Assembly (NCBI GenBank): GCA_014218235.1
Contig: CM024758.1
Location: forward strand, 75,216,206-75,280,205
DNA length: 64,000 nt
Direction of reading: 5' to 3'
Source of the DNA: Colocasia esculenta
Taxonomy: Eukaryota > Streptophyta > Magnoliopsida > Alismatales > Araceae
Notes under the pieces: generated by a model
The model's input: the letters and a program-made list of their open reading frames with translations, nothing else
Databases searched by the model: none
What the model was told of the DNA's origin: nothing
Shown: positions 43,250-55,135 of the stretch, piece by piece
How the letters are laid out: the number at the start of each line of letters is the position of its first letter
Numbering within the stretch: position 1 is the first letter of the stretch
Translations under genes and position numbers: made by a program

Positions 43250-44734
43250 TCTCTGTAACGACCCTCCTCATACTGGTACGATTATACCAATCCCCATCGG
43301 TACAAAGAACACCGTCATAGTGGGATAGTAACCCACAACTAAACGATAGGTTGATATGTACATGAAGAACATACGAGTACAGTGGAAATAAAAGAAATAA
43401 CACACTTTTTCCATCACCATCACACCATTCCATAGTCTATATAGCAAAAGAAAGTAACAAAGTCCGCATTATTACAATTTCAAAAGACTACATTTGTCTC
43501 TTACATTGTCCATACGAATGACATTATTCATACTATGAAATAAAGCAACTACTAAAAGGTCTCCACAAGCGACTACTCCTCGTATACGCCGTCGACCTTC
43601 ACTACACTCTCCTTAGGTATGGGAACACCTGTCACACCTGTACGCCGAAGCAAGTATGAGTCTAAAAGACCCAGCAAGCAATCTAAAATCTCAATCTTAC
43701 ACATATCACATACACACTAAGCTACCAAAAATAAGGAAACACATGCTATCATTTTAACCATAACAATTTACATGGCACATACTTTTTATGATCAACTACA
43801 CATAATTCGCCCAAACACGTTTCTAACTAACACATGCTCATATTAAATCATGGATAATAAACATACACCTATATGTGGTTTCTACACATAATAGATCCTA
43901 TTATACATGATTCAAATCCTAATCATATCATTGCACATTCTACTACCATTTAAAACATAAGGTTATGTACGAGATAATGAACACTCCTAGCATGGTATCT
44001 AACTAATTTCACATGCTCCTTCACATTTAACTACTCATTTAGCTTGGTGATTTATGTATATAATGCATAATTACACATGATATCACATTTTATGGAACAT
44101 GAATTGAAGGTTTAAAACATATTCAAGTTGGTTGGCAACTATATGCAGTTTAGCATGAACTATGTACTGAGTGAATAGCATGTCTATCATGGAATTTAGA
44201 CATTCTTTCATAATTAACATTAATCATATTAACGTATGCATTACATGAACATATGCACTCTTATCATTGTTTTCACATGCATTTACTCTCTCATTGACAT
44301 TTATTTGCACTTAAGGATAAACATGGTACTTGCTTTATATATCTTAAACAACTAAGTATAAGAAAACTTATAACATGCTCTCTACATCTTTTTTCAATCA
44401 TGCTGTAAGATTTAAATTTCATTCACACCCTTTTGCAACTATACATACTTTAAGCATAAAGTAAATAGCATACCTAGCATGGATTCTAATCATTTTCTCA
44501 TATATTTAACAATCATATACATGTGTTTTGTTTGTTGTTTTGACATGAGTTAAACACATCATATGGTTTACCTTTGTGCACATGCTATCTTATTCATTTA
44601 CCAATTCCACCTGTTCATCTTTCTCATTGCACAAATTACATATTTACTTACACATGTTCATATACACTACCATATGGAAGTTATTAAACTATATAACATG
44701 ATATGACATTCATGGTATTAACACATCCTTAACA

Positions 44735-44768
<34 letters not shown>

Positions 44769-45840
44769 TTATCATTGCTTTTCACATGCAATTATACTTT
44801 CATTATCATTTACTCTCCCTTCCACATCAATTTACACATTTTCCACTTCGTTTACTCTTGCACTTTCACTTATCACATATCACATCATTGCACTTATCAC
44901 GTGCCACATTCACATATCACTTTGCACTTTATTCACATTTTATGTCCTAAGTTGCCATGACACATAGTCCTAACTACCGTCTAGAGGATGCACACACCCA
45001 TATCACATAGCACATATCTCTTAGCACATAGCACATCACATTCACATATCACATATCCGTCACCTATATAATGCAGTGACGAATCTAGGTAACTACGTAG
45101 AACAAGAGAAGCCCTCTCCACCCTAACCAGTGGTACTTGTCCACCTCCAAGATTTCATCATAATGCCCTTAGGATATATTTCACAATGTCCAGCCTTCCA
45201 TAGGGACTTTTCTATGGTACAACTCTCAGACCTCTATGTAGCAGTGTCAATCTCGGCCCAATTTTACATTAAGCACACTATCACAATCATTACATCATTT
45301 ACATTATTTGAATGCATTATTTACTACTTTTGCACACACTTTTAACAAATTACACATTATCACATTGTTTACACATTTTTCATATACCAGTTAGCACAAT
45401 TATACTTACTTTCACAAATTCACATACACTTCAGTTTTCCTAACATGATACTACTATTCACAGAAATAAAATAACTCATATGACGGTCCTATACATGTTG
45501 CTTAATTACTGAATCTCACAGATTTAATCTAACATGTTCAATTTGACTATTCTTCATGGTGTAATTAAGAACCAAACTTACTGTCATCAAAATAGATCCA
45601 AATATTTATCACAAATTATTACATTAAACATATCACATATTTAATTTTTCCAGATTTTTCCAAGCAGTATATATAATTTTACTAATTAAGACAAATTCTA
45701 GGCCTATTTATCAAAAATTTCAGTAACACATGATTTACAACCAAACAGTCGTGCTTAACAGATAAAACACATGGAAACAGTCATCATATGATCATATAAA
45801 TTTCTAAAACCCTAACATGCAATAATCTAATTATTCAGGA

Positions 45841-46048
45841 TTTAACATTGACAAATCATGATTCCCTTAGTAATGCAGAAATTTCAATAATTAACACTAT
45901 GTAATGAAATTCAAAATATCCTCAGACATGACTTACTGATCACATTTGACATTGACAATCATGATTCCCTTAGTAATGCAGAATTTCAATAATTAACACT
46001 ATGTAATGAAATTCAAAATATCCTCATGACATGACTTACTGATAACAT
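45841..46048. repeat. 105-bp tandem duplication in LTR C
   Basis: Two near-identical units (45841-45945 and 45946-46048), each with CATTGACAA...ATGATTCCC and CTATGTAATG. They differ by a few single-base indels. LTR B lacks this part. Confidence 0.88.
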
Positions 46049-46782
46049 TTGACCACACATAAAATTTATAGCATGCACACATACCCGGAAGTCACATAAA
46101 CACCTAAAGAGATCAAACAGTAGATCTTTAAAACCCTGAGGAACTTGGCGACACAGTGTGTACTGCCTACTGTGTCAACGGCACAATATTGTGCCGCCAA
46201 CACAGGATCTTCGCGGCACAGGATGTGGCCACCATCTCTTTGTCAGCAGACCATGCAGACAGCACACGCATGAAAGGGAAATTTGGAGGTTCTAGGACAA
46301 GAGGAAAAATCTGGAAAAATACTAGGACCTAAGGGGACATGCGTAGGGTTGACATCCAAAGATTACTTGCCTCTAATTAAATATACAAAGATCAAATCTT
46401 TCTGGTGAAGCCCTCCTCGGCCAATCTAAGAGGGTGCCTAAAACCTCTTCAGATCCAGTTCTTCTATTGATGCAGATTGATCCTCGGAGTTGGGAATGCT
46501 TCCTTGATGTATGGACTATCCTCCAGTCGATGTAGATCTCCAGAAAACTCTCAGTTGCCACATCAAAGCTTGCAAAGATCAGCTCCTCTTCACAGACCCT
46601 AGCTTCTCTAAAGGCCAAAAGTCTAATCCGGCTAGAACAAGGTGGTTTTATAGAGCTGGGTAGGTTGGGTACGCATTAGGGTAGGTCTCCTACGACTTTA
46701 GATAGGTTTTTCTAACTGGAACCAGGAAGAACGCATGCGTTACCAATCTAAAACCGTCAGCAAGTAGTGAACTAGGCATCCA

Positions 46783-46787
46783 CATCT
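46783..46787. repeat. Target site duplication of D (CATCT), left copy
   Basis: CATCT before the D start TGTAGCAACC; matching copy at 62415-62419. In LTR B the same place reads CACATCTAGTG without an insert. Confidence 0.92.
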
Positions 46788-47952
46788 TGTAGCAACCTGG
46801 ATTTTTCGAAAAATAAAAATTTAATAATATATAAACAAAAGCAATTGAATTCAAATAAAAGAGAATTAAAAAACCCATTAATGAAAAGAAGCATGGACTT
46901 TGTTAAATAGACCCTTAGAAATTAGTGGGCCAAATAGATATTTTTAAAGAGAATAATAGGAAAATACCCTAAATTCGTAAGTAAATTATTACTTAATAGA
47001 AAAGGGGTAATTATTGCATAATAGCTAATTTGAGTTGAAATTGGATTCCTAAACCTACCCCAATAGCTTGGCCACGAATTTAGCTCCCATCCTAACCCAA
47101 TTAGAAGTTCTCAAGTTTGGAAAGGGTGAGAGAAATAGGAATCTCGAAATTTAATAGGAATTAGAGTCCTATTAAGAATTAAAATATAAGAGACATAAAT
47201 ACTCTCTTAAACCTCCATGGCCGGCCCTAGCTCATTGCCAAGGGTTTCTGGACCAGGAAGAGAGGCCAAGGAGGAGGAGAACTCGTGGGGAGAAGGAGCT
47301 CTCAAGCCATCAACCCCGTTCTTCAAGTTTTAGCCCTAGAAGAGTAAAATGACCAAAGGTAGGCATTCTCACGAGCAAAACTAAATCAATTTCATCTGTA
47401 GGTTGACCTAAACCTCATGAACAAAAGCCTTTGGTTTCATAATTTTTCATCGAGTCAATATTCTCTTCTTGATTTTTCATGTTCTGCAACTAGCTTGAGC
47501 CCTACCCTTCATCTTAATTCTTGATCTCCTTGTATACTCAACCCCATGCCACGAGAGTTTTATTGTAGGAACTGATGCATGTTAGGCATCTGTTGCCATT
47601 GAAAGCCTTAATTTTGATTCATCCTATCTTGTGAATTAAATCGTTGATCTTAACTATGTACTGTTTCAAGTTTATCATGAATACCCGTGTTTAAAGCATG
47701 TTGAACCCTGTCTATTTTGAAATTCCTATTTACTGAAGTACCCATGCATGTGTAGATCAATTCACAACTAGTTTCATGATTTTTTATATCGCTTGAACAA
47801 TTAGTTATGATTTTCTGAATCACCCTGTGTCAAAAAGGGTAAGTTCTGGCCCACAATCCAATGTAATGTCCTTTCCCTGTTGACTCGGGCGTAGACCGTT
47901 TGAACGTGACGGCCCGATAGCCGCGTTCACAAGGCCATCGCAATAGAGCCTT

Positions 47953-47975
47953 CTGTCGCGATCTGATCGCGACAG
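47953..47975. other. TCGCGAT stem-loop in D
   Basis: Perfect 10-bp arms CTGTCGCGAT and ATCGCGACAG with a 3-base loop (CTG). GTCGCGATCTGTAC-like copies follow at about 47983 and 48066, within a GC-rich island in an AT-rich LTR. Confidence 0.8.
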
Positions 47976-49608
47976 GCCTATCGTCGCGATCTGTACTTGA
48001 TCCGAAAAGCCCGTCACGACCCTCAAGCGATCTCGTCGCGACCTGCCTCCCGAACTGACAAGGCCGTCGCGATCTGTACAAGCCCATGTCGCGTCGCCGC
48101 GACCCTTACAAGGGTGCGTCGCGTTGTAGCTTTTTGCTTGAAAACCCATAACTTTTGTTGCTAACACTTGTTACAGTGTCATACCCTTTGTTAAAATCAT
48201 AACGCAGTAAATATACATTTTATAAACTGAACATAATGTGTTATTTTAAAAGACATGCACATGACTTGTTCTAGCTTTGATTTTCATGATACATGCACAC
48301 ACTTTGAACCATCCAATTATGGCTTAACTTGGCATGTAATTAACTCATAATACATTTGTAATTTATGCATTAAATTGCCATATTTAGACTTGTCTACGTT
48401 TTCTCGCGAAATTTTGGGAATACCGTTATCGACGCTCCACTATTCTAGAATTCCTCTAGAACGTCGAGCACTTGTTTCTATATACACACTCTCTCTTGAC
48501 TTGGACGAACTCTCCGTCGGATACTACTTCTACCGGACTAGTAAATCCTTGTTCAAGGCCTCCGTAAGTCTCCTCTTTCCATGGATTCCCACATGGTCGA
48601 CGAGCTGGTTGTACCCTAACACCTATGATACCCTTTAGGGATCAACATGATCCAAATGACTATTAGAAGTTCGCTCTTATCTTGAATCACGCTGGACCTC
48701 TAGACCTGTGCTTAACATGGCCAGTGGAAGGGTCGTGAGTTCCACCGGACTGCCAACACCAAGTGCGCATGTTGTGCAACTGTTACTATCACCTATTTAC
48801 TCGACGTGTTACGTGCAATGTCTACTAGCTCTCATCTATACTCTACTCCCTCATCTATTCACGTTCACTCTACTATCTCATCTATTCATCTAGTACTCTC
48901 ATCTATTTCTTGCTACTCTCTATTGGCCATTGACTGATTGTCTAAAGATAAACAATAAACCAATGTCTGGCATTTATAAAGGGCCAAATCTGGTCCTGGA
49001 TGAGCGCCCAAAAGTGCTAGTGCCCATGAGAGTTAAATGATCAGAGTGTTTTGGCATTACACTCGAGTGCTATCTAACTCGACTATCTAAATGACAATAA
49101 AAAAGTGTATGTTCTCTCGTTGTCTATTGATAAAAGTGCTACACTATACCTGTTGTGCTATTACTATACTTTGTGCTATGGCCATCTTGCTATTTGTGCT
49201 GTACTCGACACTCTTGCTATATTTAGAAACTTGTGCTATTTCGTTCACGTGCTATCATGCTATCTCTCACGTTACTTGACCGCTCGCTCTATCATTAGTT
49301 ACTCTACCTTTCAATGCATTAATCATTTACAGCCTACTTGACTATTGAATTTAAGTCCTACTGGCGTTATCGCTCACCTGTGTTATTTGTCATTGTGTTC
49401 TCAGGTGAGACCGAGGATGAACTATACACTCAAGAGGACGGGAACGACCAGGACTGATGTATAGAGTACCCTATTGTCCTAGTACTATGATAGAGTCTTA
49501 GTTTAGAGTTTTGCTTTATTTCAATGTAATTGGGCCCTACAGATGGCTTTGATATTACTGGTTGTACAGACATTTGAAAGATTATTAATGAAATGAATTT
49601 GCTTTAGT

Positions 49609-49613
49609 ATTTA
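49609..49613. repeat. Target site duplication of C3 (ATTTA), left copy
   Basis: ATTTA before the C3 LTR start TGTTGGG; matching copy at 62318-62322. Confidence 0.92.
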
Positions 49614-49833
49614 TGTTGGGTGAGTGTGAATATAATTCATTTCTCCTCACATTTTGATGATGACAAGTTGTGATTTTAATGCATACCATTGGAACATGTA
49701 AAAAACATCACCTAAATTACAATATTCAAAAAGCAGTTTCCAGCACATTTATCATTGATATTCATGATAATATATTTATCTAATGATTTATGTGTTTATT
49801 TTCTCAGGAACAAACATTTTCTGCAAAGGTAGT

Positions 49834-50154
49834 GTCGACACAACCATCCCTGGTGTCGACACAATGGTTCATAACAAAGGCAGAAATGTGAAGAAAAGTC
49901 CATCTCAGGTCGACATGAGTCCAGAGCAGTCGATACTAGAGACAGATTCCAGAGAAATATTGAACAGATTGCCATCTCAGGTCGACACCAAATCAGGCAG
50001 TGTCGACACTAGATAGCCTTCCAGAAGGCCAGTTTTGCTGTCTGGGACAGCAGGTCGACACCACCTCATCTCAGGTCGACACTAGAGACCTCTTCCAGGG
50101 AGCTGTTTTGCCAGTCTGGGACAGTGTGTCGACACACCTTAAGGGCAGGTCGAC
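49834..50154 (+). repeat. C3 LTR array of GTCGAC(AC) motifs
   Basis: GTCGAC at 49834, 49855, 49909, 49981, 50002, 50054, 50075, 50128 and 50149, plus a decayed GTCGAT at about 49929. They tend to come in close pairs (~21 bp between starts), often as CAGGTCGACAC. The pairs are embedded in longer similar text (CATCTCAGGTCGAC, GGGACAG). The 3' LTR copy is at about 60885-61210. Confidence 0.93.
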
Positions 50155-50273
50155 ACACTCCAGAATCATTGTGACTTAAATTTCCTCCTGGACACGTGGC
50201 ACCCTAGGGAGATGTCAGATCAACATTGGATCATGTGCCCACGTACCCCAAGGGTATCTTTGGATATTTAGGG

Positions 50274-50281
50274 TATAAATA
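50274..50281 (+). promoter_or_regulatory. C3 TATA box
   Basis: TATAAATA in AGGGTATAAATACC, about 80 bp after an ACGTGGCACC G-box-like core (about 50193) and conserved in the 3' LTR (61329). Transcription likely starts near 50305-50315. Confidence 0.75.
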
Positions 50282-50761
50282 CCCTCCTTAAGGGCACTCA
50301 TCAAAGAGAATCTCTTTAGAGCCTCCAGAAACCTGCAAGCGGTGGCAAGAGAGTCTCACCTCCCTGTTTTGCTCTCTCTTGTGCTTCCACACCTCAATTC
50401 ACCCTTCTCCAAGCACAAGGATCGAAGTTTGATCAACATGAAGCACTAGGATCAACTTCAAAGGAGCAGATCAAGTAGAAGCCAGCATTTGCGAAGCTCT
50501 CAAGGAAGATCCCACCATCAAGTTGCAGAGCATCGACCAAGGGACTTCAAGTGATCAAGATTCTTCCAATTCGGCCTCTACAAGGGAGTTTTCTTGAAGA
50601 ACAAGAATTGTCAACCTCGAGTCTTAAGTCTTTCTTGTTTCTTCTTGACTATTCTAGAAATTGTGCATAATCTGTTGCACCAACTTTCTTGAATTGCCTT
50701 AATAGATCAGATCATTGCTACAGGATCTGGATCTTGTTGTTTTTGTTCTAGCAAGTGGTTG

Positions 50762-50973
50762 TGAGCCTGTGTGCTCAGGTTTTTGAGTCGTCGCACTCAA
50801 GTTGGGTTGTTGAGCAGTCTTGCTCAGAGTCTAGAGTAGTCTTGCTCTAGGTAGTGTGTGAGTTGTCTAACTCATTTGTGGAGTTGTCAGGCTCCAGTGT
50901 GGGTTGTGTAGGCCAGTTGTTTAGTGGATCCTCACTGTGTGTGAGGGGTGGATGTAGAAGTCACATGGTGTGA
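50762..50973 (+). other. C3 LTR hairpin array with GTCT loops
   Basis: Eight stem-loops: TGAGC/GCTCA (50762-50777); TTGAGT/ACTCAA (50783-50800); TGAGCA-GTCT-TGCTCA (50811-50826); CTAGAGTA-GTCT-TGCTCTAG (50831-50850); TGAGTT-GTCT-AACTCA (50859-50874); GGAGTT-GTCA-GGCTCC (50880-50895, two G-T pairs); CTCAC/GTGAG (50931-50945); TCACA-TGG-TGTGA (50961-50973). The four in the middle share GTCT or GTCA loops while their stems differ. It lies in the transcribed part of the LTR. Confidence 0.85.
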
Positions 50974-51258
50974 TCTCCGAACCACCTAAAAATCTCTGTG
51001 CATTGGTCTGTTTGTGGTTTGATTTTTCTCTTCGTTAGATGAATGCATAGGACGTTTGAATCCATATAATCAACTTGTTTACTCACTCAAAATGCTTAAC
51101 TTACTTAATCTCTTCAGATCTGTGAAATTTGCTTTCAATCTAACTCTGATTCAAAGGACTTTCAAAATTGGTTTTAGCTTCCGCATTAGTTGGCATAGAT
51201 CTATTCAACCCCCCCCCCCTTTCTAGATCTTGTCCACATATTTTATCGATCCTTCAAT

Positions 51259-51270
51259 TGGTATCAAAGC
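51259..51270 (+). other. C3 primer binding site
   Basis: TGGTATCAAAGC two bases after the 5' LTR; one base off the usual initiator-Met-tRNA complement. Confidence 0.85.
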
Positions 51271-51374
51271 GGGTTTACACTTGATCTGATCTGATCTGAG
51301 TATTTTCTGAGTGTTCTGTGTTGCTTGTTTGTTTTTGCTGAGTGTTTCCTTCCTTGCACTATCTGTTTAATTAA

Positions 51375-53572
51375 ATGGATTCCAGAGGATTCATAGCTGA
51401 GGGTCATTCCATAAATAGGCCACCATTCTTTAATGGAACGGACTATTCTTATTGGAAAAATAGAATGCAAGTTTTTCTAAGAGCCCAAAATTATGAAATT
51501 GGAAAGTAGTGGAGGTAGGTCCCTATGAAAACCAGGGAGAAGAAGAAACATGGACTAGGGAACAAATAAGAAGAGCTACATTGAATTATAGTGCAATGAA
51601 CATGATTCAATGTGCTGTTCACCCCAAAGAGTACTCAAGAATCTCAATGTGCAAATCTGCCAAAGAGATGTGGGATAAACTTGAGGTACTCTATGAGGGA
51701 ACATCTCAGGTTAAAGAAACCAAGGCTAACATACTTGTCTCTGAATATGATTGTTCATGATGAAGTCTAATGAGACAATCTCTGAAATGTTTGCCAGGTT
51801 TTTCATCATAGTCAATGGACTAAAGGCCTTAGGTAAGGACTATACATTGATGCTGACTTGGTAAGAAAGATTCTACGCTCACTCTCTTCAATTTGGCACA
51901 CAAAAGCCACTGTTATTGAAGATTCTAAAGATCTGTCCAAAATCTCTTTGGATGAATTAATAGGATTTTTAATGACATATGAAATCAACTTAAAGAGAAA
52001 TGAAGAACACATAATCAAAACCAAGCCAGTAGCATTAAAGGCCTCATCTAGTAACAGGATAAAGTCAGGATAAAACCAGTTCTGATGAGTCTGAGTCAAT
52101 GAGGATGAAATTGCCCTCATGACTAGACAATTCAGAAAATTCTTGAAATATAGAAAAGGAAAATTTTCTAGTCAAAAAGAATACTCTTCAGGTAAAAGAA
52201 ACACATCCTTTTCTAATTGAACTCTAACAAGAATAAAAATCTGACGATATTGTCATTTACTACAGGTGCAACAAGCTAGGACATATGAAGGAGAATGTCC
52301 TGAGAACAAGAAGGAGAAGCACAAGAAAATTCACAAATTCAAGAAGCCGAAGGCCATGGTAGCCACTTGGTCTGATGAGGACACAAGTGAAAATGAAGAA
52401 GAAGAAAAATCCTCAAGCTCTGGAAGTGAGGAGATTTGCTTCATGGCAAAGCTCAGATGAAAGGTAAGCACTTCGTTTGAAGATTTTTCTGTTGAAGATT
52501 GGCAGGATGCTTATGCTGAATTAGTTGAAAAATATACTGAAATGAGGAAAGAAAATAAGCATCTCAAAAGAAAATTAAGAATATTTATCATAACCAATCT
52601 TCAAACAAAAGAATTTGTGAACTAGAAAATGAAGAAAAAGAAAATCTTCTAATTCTGATTAATGAACTCAAGCTAGCCTCTCAAAAGGCCACCAATGAAT
52701 TCAAAGATTATCTGAAAATCTGGAAAAAGAAAATCAAGATAAACAACAAAAGATTGAAGAAATCAAAATCTTGGAAAACCAGCTAAGACAAAAAGATGAA
52801 GTCATTGAAACATTCACAAATGACAAAGATATTTGGAGGCCTTGTTGGGAACAAATATGAAATCACTCTCATGGACTAGGGTTTGATAAACGAAAATCTA
52901 AGAAAGACAAATCCAGTGAAAAGAAGGATAAAGCACCACTAATCAATTTGTTAAGGGCCCTAGTCTTGAAAATACAGAAGTCAACAAAAATCAAGCAAAA
53001 CTCCAAAAATTCCAAAAACTCAGAAACAAAGCAAGCTAACCAGGTCGACACAGTCACCTGACAGGTCGACACCAGTCTACAAGAAGAAGGATTCTGTGGC
53101 TGTTGTGTCGACACCAGACAAGGTGAGGTCGACCTACTCAACATCAACCAAGACAAACCACAAAATAAAAATTCAAATAAAAATCTAAAAAATAAGAAAA
53201 AGTCAAAGGAAGTCATTCATGAAGAACCTTGGACTTCCAAGACAAGTTATCAAGCTGATTGGAGCCATGGTATAACAATCCATGTTGGTATCATCCTCAA
53301 TTTTTTTATCCAAACTTTCTGATGTACCAACAAAATCCTTGGATTCCACCTCCTAATCTGAATTCTCATGCTCAAATGAAAAACACCCCTCCTACCAAAA
53401 ACTCTGGTGTTTTCATTCCTAAATAAAAGAAGAATGAAAAGTCAGAGAACACCAATGTCATAAAACCAAAATAAAAAACAAACCAAATTTGGATAAGAAA
53501 AGATTTGATGAAAATGTCCAAACATTCTGATTGTCCCAACACTGTTTGGGTACCAAAATCTTCTCTTCATTG
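51375..53572 (+). pseudogene. gag: C3 gag (frameshifted)
   Basis: ATG 51375 (MDSRGFIAEGHSINRPPFFN) then TDYSYWKNRMQVFLRAQNYE, matching copia gag; a lost base near 51502 changes frame. UBN2-type blocks continue (MCKSAKEMWDKLEVLYEGTS, VKETKANILVSEYD, LVRKILRSLSS). A damaged knuckle (CNKLGHMKE) lies near 52275, followed by a long Lys/Glu coiled-coil region (52480-52850). Four GTCGAC motifs (53043-53130) and a VWVPK-type end (about 53545) follow. Multiple indels. Confidence 0.85.
53043..53130 (+). repeat. Internal GTCGAC motif cluster 1 in C3 (gag 3' part)
   Basis: Four GTCGAC copies within about 90 bases, as CAGGTCGACAC or TGTGTCGACAC, near the end of gag. Same core and flanks as the LTR array. 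Read in frame they would give Q-V-D-T, but no repeat of this kind is seen in C1 or C2 gag. Confidence 0.85.
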
Positions 53573-53573
53573 A

Positions 53574-55135
53574 TTGGTCTTGCAGGAAGGTCGTGCACCC
53601 AATTCAAACGTGTGGTTCCTTGATAGTGGGTGTTCACGACACATGACTGGAGATAAAGCTAAATTTTCTTTCCTGCTAGAGAAAGAGGGAGGTTCAGTAA
53701 CTTTTGGAGGTAAAAATAAAGGAAAAATCATTGGATCTGGAAAGGTTGGTCAAACTTCCTCAAACTCTGTTGATAGTGTTTTATTAGTTGATGGTCTTGA
53801 TTACAATCTGCTAAGCATTAGCCAACTATGTGACAAAGGTCACAAAGTTGTGTTTGAATCCAATTTCTGTAAAATCATTGATTCATCAACTGATAAAATA
53901 AAATTTTGTGGAAAAAGGGAAAACAATGTCTATATGATTGACCTTAATAAAAACTTTTCTGAAAATCTTTGCTTTGTTGCTAATAAAGATGAAATTGCAT
54001 GGACTTGGGCACAAAAGACTTGGCCATGCAAGTTTCAGAACTTTAAATAAGTTGTTAAGGCTGAATCTAGTTAAGGGTCTTCCTGAATATTTTCAAATGT
54101 TGAAAATCAAGTTTGTGGGATCTGTGCCCAAGGAAAACAAACAAGAAAATCTTTTAAGACCTTCAATGAGGTACTCACATCTAGGCCACTAGAACTACTT
54201 CACATGGACCTCTTTGGCCCAACAAGAGTTCTAAGTCTAAGTGGCAAGAGATATGGGTTTGTAATCATTAATGATTTTACAAGATTTACTTGGGTTATCT
54301 TCTTGTCCCACAAAAGTGATACTTGCCTTGAGTTCAAGAAATTCTATACCACTGCCCTAACAAACTTCTCATATAAAATCAAAAATATTTTGACTGATCA
54401 TGGGGGAGAATTTGAAAACCAATCCTTTTCTGATTTATGTGCTGAACTTCAAATTTTCTACAGTTTTATTCACCAAGAACTCCAGAACAAAATGGAGTTG
54501 TGGAAAGAAAGAACAAAACTCTTGTGGAAATGGCTAGATCCATGCTCCTTGAGAGTAATTTGCCCAAATCCTTCTGGGCTGAAGCTGTAAACACAGCAAA
54601 TCACATTCTCAATAGAGCATTGGTCAGACCAAAATCAAGAAACCCCCTATGAATTATTGAAAAACAAAAAGCCAACTGTTTCTTATTTCAAAATCTTTGG
54701 GTGCAAATGTTATGTACACAACAATAATAAACAAAATCTTGACAAGTTGATGCTAGAGTCAGGAAGCCATCTTCCTTGGTTATTCTGAGTGTCAAGAGCT
54801 TTCAGAGTGTACATTTTGAAAAACAAAACTGTTGAAGAGTCTCCTCATATTATATTTGATGAAAATTCATTTTCCACTAACACTTCTAAATCTTGCAGGG
54901 GAAAACAAGATTGTGAAGAGGATGACTTCATTGTGGACTCTTCACCAACTATTGAGGAGTTTGAAGACTGTGGTGAGAACTTGAACAACAATTCACCATC
55001 TTCAAGTGGATCAGGTAACATTGCTCCAGATTTAGATAACCCTCAACAGGTAACTACTGATCATGCATCTTGAGAGATCACCCATTAGATAATGTAGTTG
55101 GTAATTTGCATGATAGAGTTAGGACTAGATCATCT
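53574..55135 (+). pseudogene. pol: C3 protease and integrase (frameshifted)
   Basis: Protease motif FLDSGCSRHMTGD (about 53620) with VLLVDGLDYNLLSISQLCDK. Integrase: a damaged zinc-binding region (GHASFRTLNKL), then the core with MDLFGPTRVLSLSGKRYGF (first D at about 54204), LTDHGGEFENQSF (second D) and, after a frame change, the E region near 54490-54520. C-terminal traces include IIFDENSFS. At least five frame changes. Confidence 0.88.

Larger units (their letters stand above)
49614..51256 (+). repeat. C3 5' LTR
   Basis: 1,643 bp: GTCGAC array (49834-50154), CACGTGGC at about 50193, TATAAATA at 50274, hairpin array (50762-50973), and a poly-C run before the end. Confidence 0.94.

Noticed and set aside
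46788..49613. D as a complete gypsy element
   Set aside because: No primer site, polypurine tract or coding; size and ends fit a solo LTR.
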